64,000 nt of DNA from Punica granatum (Eukaryota; Streptophyta; Magnoliopsida; Myrtales; Lythraceae), in NCBI RefSeq assembly GCF_007655135.1, contig NC_045134.1, positions 1,178,001-1,242,000 of the forward strand. The letters run 5' to 3'. The notes beneath the pieces were generated by a model. The model was not told the DNA's origin and ran no database searches. It saw only the letters and a list, made by a program, of their open reading frames with translations. Each line of letters begins with the position of its first letter. Within the stretch, counting starts at the first letter, position 1. This document shows, in pieces, positions 39,216 through 48,304 of this stretch. A program made the translations under genes and the position numbers.

Positions 39216-39399
39216 GTAAGGATTAGAGGGGTTTGGTTGAAACCTCAACTTGACATTAGAGGTGTATTGTATTGAAATATATAGGGCCCGTACATGACAT
39301 ATTTAAGGAAAGCAATAAATACAATTAATTACATTATTATAATACGATATCTATACAAGGAAATCCAGGATGTGAAATCATTGTTTCCTCTATTACCAG
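39216..39399 (+). other. 184-bp presence/absence segment with intron-like or MITE-like ends
   Basis: Unit 1 reads CCCAG, then GTAAGG ... TTACCAG, then GCAACC. Unit 2 (44809-44820) reads CCCGG directly followed by GCAACC. The extra segment begins with a consensus donor and ends with a consensus acceptor. Its ends are also weakly inverted-repeat-like (GGTAAGGATTAGAGG versus GGTAATAGAGG in reverse) and CCAG flanks both sides. It may be a small transposon or a true intron lost in unit 2. I lean to the transposon. Confidence 0.6.
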
Positions 39400-39480
39400 G
39401 CAACCTTCGAGTGCCGAGACTTTATGCCGTTTCCTCATAATAACAATGGTATTCTGCTTGTGTACGTACTCTATGTGAAG

Positions 39481-40150
39481 TGTGACTTATCGGACAAGAG
39501 CGCATGCGACAACGGGTGCCACGGAGGCCTTATGACAAACGCCTAGAGGTACTTGATTGAGGCAGGTGGGTTGGAGGAGGAAAGCGCTTACCCTTATACC
39601 GGGCAGCGCGGAGAGTGCCAATTCAAGCAAGAGAATATAGCTGTTAAGGTCGCGAATTTCACCAACCTCCCCATCGACGAGGTTCAGATTGATGCACACT
39701 TGGTCCAACACGGCCCCCTCGCCGGTAAGTTAGTGATCCATTGAATGGCACCACTGGCAGGTTATTTTCGAATCCGTGAGAAGATTTACCAAGAGTTATT
39801 GAGAACATGCTAGGAATTACGCACTCCAGGTGTTTTTGAATTACGAGAAAGTCAATCAATGTTGATGTTACGATGCAATGGGGCTAAATGCAGTGTTCAT
39901 GCAAACCTACATCGGTGGGGTCTCGTGCCCGCTCATATGCGGGAAGAGATGGGTCAACCACGGGGTGCTGCTCGTGGGCTATGGTTCGAAAGGGTTCTCC
40001 GTATTGAGGCTCGGGAAGCAGCCCTACTGGATCATAAAGAACTCATGGGGTAAGAGGTGGGGCGAGCATGGTTATTACCGGCTGTGCCGGGGACATGGGA
40101 TGTGCAGGATGAACACAATGGTCTATGCCGTCGTGATGCAGATCTCATAG
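39481..40150 (+). pseudogene. Truncated RD19-type cysteine protease pseudogene
   Basis: Contains only counterparts of exon 3 (39481-39724) and exon 4 (39879-40150) of the intact protease. Exons 1-2, with the signal peptide, propeptide and catalytic Cys, are absent because the duplication breakpoint lies in intron 2. Two more lesions: a Tyr codon (TAC) is TAG at 39544-39546, and the exon 4 acceptor GATGCAG is GATGCAA at 39872-39878. The His and Asn motifs remain readable. It cannot make a protease. Confidence 0.92.
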
Positions 40151-40486
40151 TTCTTATTGTTCATTTTTCAATGCTGCGGATGGACCTCGTGAACTTATCA
40201 ATATGCATGCTTATTGATTTCGAGGTTCATCTTTTTGTAGCTAGCTAGGCAACATAATATTACAATAGGATGTATGATAGTGTGCAATTCAATAATTATG
40301 GATTTGCTAAATGAGTTGCTATATACACCGGTGAATCTCAATCCATGCAGTCATGTATAATTAGGGGGCCTGTTTGGTTGAGAACGGAATGAGATGACAA
40401 GGACCAGATCGGGAAACATAAATCTACTATTATTTTTTAATATTCCATGCAAAATCAAATAAGAGAAAATGATACCTTCAATATAT

Positions 40487-42487
40487 ATATATATAACATA
40501 TATTATACATGTGAAAAACATATATTATACATAATCTCATGTAATTTAAAGTACTCTCAGGAAAATCTCATGCCCATGCACATATAAATATTATAATATA
40601 TATACATTATGAGGAAATATACAACTTCTTGGTTTATTCTTTGATCCTGGGGGACGGCCACGTGGGCGCTTCCTGGAAGCCGGGGATGGGGCGTCGTCAG
40701 CCTGATCATATTGCAGGTGGACGACGGGTAAGTAGGGGGTAGCGGTGCCGAAGTCAAGACCGGCCATAGAGAGAGAAGAGCAAAGTGAGAGAGAGAGAGA
40801 CGACAGCTGTATTAGTTTAAATAGTGCGCGGAATACCAACGTGGTTGAGTGAAGAGGTTAAAACAAATAATAATGTTATTTTTGATTTTAAAGTTAAGTA
40901 GAGTTGAATTTTGATTTTAATTAGATTATAATGATTGTGTCGTTGAATTATGAAAAAAATGTGTGAAAAACTAATGAATAATTGAGAGAAAATAATAATT
41001 GTGTTAAATTTTAGAAAAAGTAACTAATAGTTGATAAAAAGTAATAATTGTGTTGTTGAATTGTGAAAAAAGTAATAATTGTGTTGTTAGATTGAAAATA
41101 AGTGGAGTAGATTTAAAATTAAAGTAATTTTCTTATTGGTGCGTTTTATGTAAACCTTTATTTTTATATAATTTTAGTTAATATTTTAAGAACATATTTT
41201 AGAAATATAATTAAAAGATGATTTGTAGTTTTTCAATTGATACTTGATAAATTATATTTACGAAATCACTAATGATGGAGAGCAAGTAATATGGAAGATC
41301 GTTGAGAATGTGTTTAAATTATTAAATTAGTACGGTAGATTATATGATAGTTTCTTACTTCTTTTCTATTATATTTTATGTGTAATTAATTAATTGTAAA
41401 TATATAATAGTACCATCACACTTATCAGATGATGTAGTAAACATTATATGTGATTTTTAAATAGTTGAATTGTGAACGTTAATTCATGAATATCTATCTA
41501 AGAGATAAAACGTATCTCATTTATTTTAAAATATTGTATATTTTAATTATTGAAATCTTTACATATGTAATTTTACTAATGATGAAAACACAAACAGATT
41601 ATCCATCGCGAGTTAAGAATTTATTAAGAATTTATAAAGAGAGATGGGTCTTAGAAATTTTAATTAGATTGTTTTGAATTTAAATAAATTTAATAAATTT
41701 TATGTAGATAATTTATATAACCATCAGTCAATTATGGAGTAAGAATTCACATGGCATGTTTAATGGAAATTTCTCGTTGGAAAAGTTTTATCATTTAGTA
41801 GGCCGACTCAGCTCGACTATATTACTCGGAGCCTAATAAAAGTTTCGAATACAGTGTTCACATTAAAAAAAAAAAGATTTACCTTATGACTATCGAGGAA
41901 ATTTCGCACAAGCTCTGTTGTCTCTACAAAAGCCGCCTCCTGTGATTTTACGGGCTCAAGTACTCCAAGCAGTCGCGCCTTTTTTTTTTCACCAATAAAT
42001 CTTGCACTTCTTCTTTGCCCTCTACCCCTCAATTCAACGTGAAAGGCATCGCTAGAAATCCCCAAAAATTTGTCCCAATTAAAGAAAGATTGTTTCCTAA
42101 ATTAACTTACAATTACCTATCTCGAGAATCAAGCGATATTAATGTGTTAGATTATCCAAAAACTTAGAAATATTTTTAGGATAATAATATTTGTTTTTTC
42201 GATTCATTAAAAAGGATTTGGAAACTGATTCTTTATGGTCGAGACTGAGCATTCCCATTCCGATTCCGATTCTGGAGTTTGAAACTCAGCTTTAAGACCT
42301 CCAACTGCATTCCTCCATTAATCTCTCTCTTGCATTATTATTATTACTTGAAAAAAGCTAAATCCTTCTATATGACGTGTCTAAAAATTCTCACAATTTA
42401 AAATTTTACTTTCATCTATTGAATAATTCTTGTGTAGATTATAACTCTACTCATTTTGAGTAGAATTTTGAATTATGAGAATTTTTA
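40487..42487. mobile_element. About 2-kb insertion in unit 2 carrying captured gene fragments
   Basis: Unit 1 reads continuously from CAATATATAT to TTAAGTTGG (36899-36916), but in unit 2 the two sides are separated by about 2 kb. The insert is AT-rich, includes a fragment of an AT-hook gene (40766 leftward), a region of diverged repeats (about 40855-41140, GTAATAATTGTGTTG units) and a small inverted-repeat element at its right end. I see no transposase and no clear terminal repeats spanning the whole insert, so the element type is unknown. It may be nested insertions. Confidence 0.6.
40591..40766 (-). pseudogene. Fragment of an AT-hook (AHL) gene
   Basis: From ATG at 40766 the frame reads MAGLDFGTATPYLP, a short polar part, then the AT-hook SRKRPRGRPPGSKNKP. 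Start and hook match AHL proteins (nuclear AT-hook plus PPC domain). The frame then leaves the family after about 48 residues and stops at 40591. The PPC domain that should follow directly is missing. GA repeats lie just upstream, as in a real leader. It is probably a captured 5' piece of an AHL gene inside the insertion. Confidence 0.65.
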
Positions 42488-42490
42488 AGT
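42382..42490. mobile_element. Small inverted-repeat (MITE-like) element at the right end of the insertion
   Basis: The left arm begins CTAAAAATTCTCACAATTTA. The right arm, read in reverse from about 42490, begins CTTAAAAATTCTCATAATTC. Arms of roughly 30 bp with some mismatches enclose about 50 bp. It has no coding content and its right end coincides with the end of the 2-kb insertion. Confidence 0.5.
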
Positions 42491-43268
42491 TGATGATTGA
42501 GAAATATAGCAACACTATTCTTTTAATGTATAAGTAACATTATTATTATTATTAAATTTTGAGGAAGCGATCGAATATATTTGTGTATCCTGTAGCTAAT
42601 GGATCCAAGAAGTGTCTGTCAGCCGGTCTTCTTCAATGAATTAAAGATGATATATAATATAAAATGTCCTAAATACGAGAGGACAAGTGTCTGATTTTTA
42701 TTTCTAAACGACGACAAACACGCGTCCAATTATATATGTCGTCCACGTGTTTTTTTCCCCACCAGATGATCCGATGGGAGTGGGAGTCTATCATTCCCAG
42801 TTGCTTCAGATTTCTTCTTAATTCGCCCTCTGGCCCCTCTCCTTTTCGTCGGCAAACGAAGGTCATTTTTGGATCCATCCCTTGACACTCTCAGTAGTAA
42901 ATATTGTCACATTCACACTCGATCAGTACGTAGTAGTATTGTCGAATTAAATCCTGTGCTCCTCTCACATCGTGTTAGAATTGTTGTTGGAACCGTCTGT
43001 TAGTTTTGACAAAGATCAGACCCTTATGAAATGGCAGTCCGATCTAGTTAGACTAGTAGCTAGCTAGATAAGGGGAGTCACGACTTTAATGGCTGAGGAC
43101 CCACTTATGTAAATCATATATTGCATTTGCCGTGTGGTATATGGATCGGGATGTGGGTTCATTTCACAAGTCGAACTTATTAGATCTTATCGTCGTACTT
43201 TCACGAGCCTGCGTTGGGCGTATTTGCAGCAGAAAGCAGCAGCAAGATTAATATTAAGACCGACTCCC

Positions 43269-44288
43269 ATGGCTGATCCAAAAAGGTGTGCACGCATCTC
43301 TACCTTGTACCTTTAGAACAATGTCATCTGTTGATTAGTTATAAATCAAATAATAATTTGAACTTGTACTTACTTACACATATGTGCGTCCTGAAGATCT
43401 CCAATATATGAGAAGAACGGTTTTCGGTTTATATGTGGTTAGAAGTCGATCACATCGATATAACACAGTGAAATAGGGCGTCAAACGGTGATTAATTTCA
43501 TCATGTTCTGTTTGCAGCTCCTCGATAAGACCGTATGTAAGTTTTTCCTTTTTGTTTTTCAGGATCGGTGTTCTAAACACCGGAGAAGCTGGTGAGAAGA
43601 CTGAGAGCGCAGATGGGGAGAAGAAGTACCTCGATAAGGTATTGGATGATCTAGTCAGCTTGAATGGGTTGTTCACGGTGGCGGTGTTCATGGGGCTGTC
43701 TTTCGCCGAGCCAGGTATAGTCCACAGTCTGGAAGACCGCCCCGAGTGCGATCCCGACATTGAAATCCGGAAGAGAATGGTGCAATTCGAGATCGCGTCC
43801 TTCGGCTGCTTCCTCTTCTCTGGTCATATGATCAATCACATCTCTACCTCATATAATGCAAACTGAACTGATTATCCCTCTGAAACTCACATTATGATTT
43901 CTTTACTGCCCTTCTGGTCTCTTTAGGATTTATGGCGAAGACAGTGAAGATCTTCTTCTACATATATCAGAAGAACGACTGGGAGAAACCCGAAAAAAAT
44001 GGGCGGATTCTAATGCTGTTTTATCTGTCGATATACGGGACGATGTGTGGTTGTGTCTGCCTCCTGGTTGCAATGGTGGACGTCATCCAAGTTAAGCTCG
44101 GGAAGCTCGCCTGCAAGAGCACAAATGCTTTCATCACGGTTATTATTCTCTGTATTCTGATAATAGCAGGTGTCGGGACATATTTTTCGGCTGTCACATA
44201 TGGTGTTGGGAGAGAAGTAAACAACTGGCGACAGTCGCGTCATGGCAGCAAAGCGAAACCAATGGATCAGGTGGCGGGGCGAATATAG
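43269..44288 (+). CDS. Four-helix membrane protein of unknown function, copy 2
   Basis: Same three-exon structure as copy 1 (43269-43285, 43563-43822, 43927-44288), also 212 residues, with all splice sites kept and no stop. The N-terminal part KKYLDKVLDDLVSLNGLFT is identical and the four hydrophobic segments are retained. By eye about 42 residues differ, most in the fourth hydrophobic segment and the C-terminal tail. The alternative exon 2 acceptor 45 bases upstream is also conserved. The number of amino-acid-changing differences is high compared with silent ones, so one or both copies may be under weak constraint. A CACGTG at 42744-42749 is shared with copy 1. Confidence 0.6.
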
Positions 44289-44816
44289 ATATGTATGTAC
44301 ATACTTACAAAGAGTCCAGCCTTCTTGTATCAGTGTGTCTCAAGTTGGCTGCCGATTTCATTAGTTTGGACTAGAAAGGATGTGGACCTACATCTCAGTA
44401 ATAGCGTGCTTAATCTTTGATCAGATAAGATTGTACCGTACTGTCTGTCTTCTGATCACTCTGGTGATGTATCATTCTCTACATAAATAATATGTTTGGC
44501 TATGGTCACATAGATTTTTATATATCTCGTGCTGAACAGATCTTGATTAACTTTAAGTTAATATTTTGGCGGAAAATAGATATTGGGCAGCAGGCAGGAC
44601 AAACTAAACTAAACTGAACAAGAGTGGAGCTCATAGTTTGAGTTCATTGTTTTGTAATAATTTTTTAGATAAGTCAGTTCTTACATGAATCCCCTCAGAT
44701 TATGTACGTTCAATTATCATGTGTCAGTCTTATGAGAGGAGCCCTCTGATTTTATAACAATCCCGTGAAGCTACGGGGAATCGATGCTAGCTTGAACCGG
44801 CAATTGTATCCCGGGC

Positions 44817-46245
44817 AACCTTCGAGTGCCGAAACTTTCCGCGACTTGGTCGCAGGGGGAGGTTCCATCTTGGTCGTGGGGCCTCCTGGAGTCGGCAAAA
44901 CCACCTTGATCAGGTGCTTATTCTCAGCAGTGGTTTCGAGTTCTTTTATGAGGATCTCGTTTTTAGATACATCTTTTTATTTCCCTTGGGCACAAGTTGG
45001 AGCCGAAGCTCGGAAGGAAAGGAAAAAGATTGTTTTTAGATAATTTGGATCTGAAAACTTTAGACCTGGATTTATGCAGAGAGATCGCTAGAATGTTAGC
45101 AGATGACCACAAGAAGCGTGTTGTCATAGCGGATACATCTAACCAGATTGGTGGTGATGGAGATGTTCCTCACGCAGGAATTGGTCGAGCGAGGAGGACG
45201 CAAGTGTCCAATGTTCATATGCAACATAATGTGAGTTTATAATCGGATTCTGTTAGGCTCCTTGAATTTGGGCTCTGAGACTTTTTAGCGTCTTATGGTG
45301 CTTTACTGATACAGATTATGATTGAAGCTGTTGAAAATGACATGCCAGAGACCATAATCATCGATGAGATTGGGACTGAACTCGAAGCATTAGCTGCTAG
45401 CACGATTGCCCAGAGAGGAGTTCAACTCGTGGGAACAGCTCATGGAGTTACCATAGATAACATCATTAAGAACCCTTCTCTGCAGATCCTTCTTGGTGGT
45501 ATTGAGGTGATTCAACTGTCTTTGTCCGACTTTCCCCGTTTCTATTTCTCTCGTAGACAGTGCAAAACTATGAGAATGATGTTGGAAATCGTTTTTCCAG
45601 TTGAAATATGAGCGATGTTGCACGCACTAGTTTACTCGTCCAGAAGTAAAAAGCTTCATTGGCTTATGTTCTCCATAATCAGAGCAGAGGGACATGGATA
45701 CCAGCAATTTTGAATTCACTTCTTAGATTCTTTTTTTTATTAAATTATCGATCAATAAAAGCTGTCTGCTTGATCAGAGTGGGACTCTTGGTGATGAGGA
45801 AGCACGGAAAAGGAAAGTACAGAAGACAATTCTAGAGCGAAAAGGGCCCCCAACATTTACTTGTGCAGTTGAGATGATATCAAAGACAGAGTGCCGTGTG
45901 CATCACCGGTTAGATGCGAGTGCTGGATGCTATTTCTGCAGGTATTCTATTCTATACGTCTCCCTCACAATTTCCTCTGTCCATGACGCAATTGTCTTTT
46001 GCCCCCTCCCCCTTTAGTTTTTTGTCATTTTGGAGACCAACTGCAATGTAAATAAAAAGCTTCATCTTGGTCACAGGAAGATCTCCTTTGATTGAAATTC
46101 GGCAGATGCATTCTGAAGTTGATGGCTCTCCAAAACCTATGTTACTTGACGAAAAGACTCAGGAAGAAGAGTTTGAAATGACTAATGAACGTAATACTTC
46201 AGTTTCGGTGAGCTCTACTGATTCAAGTGATAGCGTATGTTGAGG
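44817..46245 (+). pseudogene. Inverted, truncated copy of SPD1 (exons 2-6)
   Basis: Opposite in orientation to the intact SPD1. Begins inside exon 2 ([20 protein letters not shown]), keeps Walker A, intron 2, exon 3 (about 45079-45230), exon 4 (45315-45507) and exon 5 (45778-45941), then part of exon 6. Introns are retained, so it is a DNA-level copy rather than a processed one. Lesions: no exon 1, a one-base insertion near 45922 in exon 5 (GTGTTGATGC became GTGCTGGATGC), and exon 6 breaks off near 46190, losing exons 7-9. Exons 3-4 are still nearly intact at protein level, so the copy is not very old. Confidence 0.9.
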
Positions 46246-46666
46246 AACCATCAATATTATGCATTTATCATAAACTTTTTTTTGGGTTTAAATTGTGACA
46301 TTACTGTTGTAATTTCGAGGATTGAATTACTTATCATTCAACCAACACTTACTTTGTGCATTTTATTGTAACTTTAATACCAATCTCCGGACTATCGATT
46401 CCGGTCAGTTCTATTCCCCTCAATGCCTATCCAATGAACCAAATACCCCAGTAAGTGTTGGTAACCAAATCGAGTACTTCTACTCAAGGTATAAGCGAGG
46501 ATGTGGTACATCGAGAAAAATACCCAATGCATTACTTGGGAGAAATACTCTTTTGGGCCTTAAACTTTGATTGGGGCCCCAAGAAGCAGGCCTAGAAACA
46601 ACTAGGCCTAACGGCTAATAAATACCCGATCAATCATTTTCCCTTTTCTAAAGGGACATGGGACGT

Positions 46667-46743
46667 GGGCAGATTGGCGTGGGAGGTCACAGAGCGCCAG
46701 CTCGAGCGGACTTTCAGCCCTTTCGGGAAGGTCCTCGACTGTT
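46667..46743 (+). pseudogene. Fragment of RZ-1 exon 1
   Basis: Reads GRLAWEVTERQLERTFSPFG and then KVLDC, matching the end of RZ-1 exon 1 without its ATG and RNP2 start. The donor region is altered (TGTTTGGAACAAACC in place of the original TGTCAGGTACGAACC). It is a non-functional part of the inverted duplication. Confidence 0.85.
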
Positions 46744-47118
46744 TGGAACAAACCCTTGCTCCTGTCTGGAGAAGACGGTGATCCTCTCTTAAGATTCGTT
46801 GGAGTGTGTTTTGTCTAGAATATTGAAAAATTAACCTCGACTCGCTTTGCGGTGAAAATTTTACCTTGCACCTAACCCTTTGGAATTTGAGCTGAATTGC
46901 AAGCAATTTCACGATAATTATGGAAATTAATGCTCGCATGTTTGTTTTTGTGATTTATCCGGTTGCATTTTAGCTTTGTAGAGTTATCCGATTCCCTTGG
47001 TGGGGAGATTCGTATATAAAATTATTTTGTTTATCCAAATAACGTATCTTTATTGTCATTAATTAGGTTACTGATGGCCTTTACCGGCATTTTTTCTTTG
47101 TTATTATACTAAAAGGAA

Positions 47119-47182
47119 GGCAAAAAGCACATTAGGAACAAGGAATTTCCTAAAAGAACAGATAAAAGTCCAAGAGAATCTG
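47119..47182 (-). repeat. Inverted copy of a SEC8 intron 1 fragment
   Basis: About 64 bp matching, in reverse complement, positions 49405-49468 at the 3' end of SEC8 intron 1 with a few mismatches (core GGCAAAAAGCACATTAGGAA). It abuts the end of the inverted SPD1/RZ-1 copy directly. Confidence 0.85.
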
Positions 47183-48304
47183 CCCCCCGAGACAGGGCAA
47201 ATACTCTTCCTCTTCCTCTGTTCTTCCGACTAGCCTATTCTAACCGACAGACCACGGGCCGATGTTGAGCCCGGACCCAATGTTGCTAAGCCCCACATAT
47301 AGAGTGGCATTACCGCAATTCGGGTGGGGTTCGGCCCAGGTGTTCCAATACAACTCTGAATTTTGATTACGCGGCAACCCGATCCGACCCGAAAATGTTG
47401 TATTCTTTGTTAAGAAAACCCGCGCCCGCGACGGGACATTTACACGAAAAAATATATATATATATACATATATATTAATGGAATACGCTAAAAAATAAAT
47501 AAATGAAGACTATTCCAATTTATTAATTTAATTAATTAATTAATTAATCATTTTAACGAAGTCCAGAACTCCAGATTGGCAGAGTTCTCTCTCTCTCTCT
47601 CTCCTTTCTCTGCGCGAAGATTTCCGTTCTTCGGTATCTCAGCTTCTCCAATCCCCACTGCCAGAGGCTTCTTCTTCAGGGCCAATCTGCTGCCATCAGT
47701 GCTCAATCCCAAGCCTCAGCTAAACAAATCGACGGGAAAAAAGTAAAATCCCTAGAATCCACCGGCCACAACCTCACAAAGTGGATACGGATACCACCTT
47801 GGGCGGCGGAGGCGGAGGATACTGCCAGCCGGAGGAGGGTGGAAATCCACCCACTGGGATTTGAGATATTCTTCTTCCTCCTCCTCCTTCGAGCTCATTC
47901 GATTCGTTGGAGGTGCTTTTCTGCTTGAATTCCGGATTCGCGCTCCATTATCAGAATCCAATTCGTACGCCATTGCTGTGTCCGAGAGCAAGTTTTCTTG
48001 AGCTGGTAATGCCTCCCGGTTGTCCGCTGACTTGACTTCGGTTGCTTCTTTGTGTTCAGTTTGTGCATTGTGATTGTTTAGCTCCTGGATAGCTCGGTTG
48101 TTATACTCGCTGGATCTGAACGTTACTGTTCATTGTGTTTGGATTGGTGGCTGACCCGTTCAAACTGGACATGTGATTTCATGTTCCTGAGCAGAATTTT
48201 TTTTTCGGCTTTCAGGTTCTGTCCCTTGTTTTTCCAATTCACTCCAATATAATTGACTCTGTTATGTGCTTCTGAGCCATAACCTGCTGGAGTGAAGGTC
48301 AGAA
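47183..48304 (+). promoter_or_regulatory. Upstream and 5' leader region of SEC8
   Basis: A CT microsatellite at 47586-47603, followed by GC-richer sequence, marks a probable transcribed leader. Sites such as GCTG|GTAATGCC near 48006 and TTTCAG near 48217 suggest an intron in the leader, but I cannot fix it. AT-rich tracts (TAn near 47453-47475; TTAA repeats at 47522-47548) lie upstream. A 79-codon minus-strand frame in the leader has no relatives and is not called. Confidence 0.45.

Larger units (their letters stand above)
39421..44830 (+). repeat. Tandem duplication, unit 2
   Basis: Second copy of the 35838-39424 block. It begins in protease intron 2 sequence, carries protease exons 3-4 (broken), a 2-kb insertion (40487-42487) not present in unit 1, and the second membrane-protein gene, and then runs on into the longer inverted SPD1 fragment. 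Noncoding parts align almost base for base by eye. Confidence 0.85.
44817..47117 (-). repeat. Inverted duplication of the 28.6-32.7 kb region with an internal deletion
   Basis: Reverse-complement matches: 44820-46190 with about 31.37-32.72 kb (SPD1 exons 2-6), 46225-46640 with about 29.2-29.64 kb (between SPD1 and RZ-1), and 46665-47115 with about 28.6-29.03 kb (RZ-1 exon 1 and start of intron 1). The source segment 29.64-31.37 kb is missing, as is the RZ-1 leader and start codon. Confidence 0.88.

Noticed and set aside
44817..46245. Inverted SPD1 copy as a functional second gene
   Set aside because: It lacks exon 1 and exons 7-9 and has a frameshift in exon 5.
47752..47991. Minus-strand 79-codon frame in the SEC8 leader
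   Set aside because: It overlaps the probable SEC8 5' leader, has no relatives and a low-complexity Glu run.
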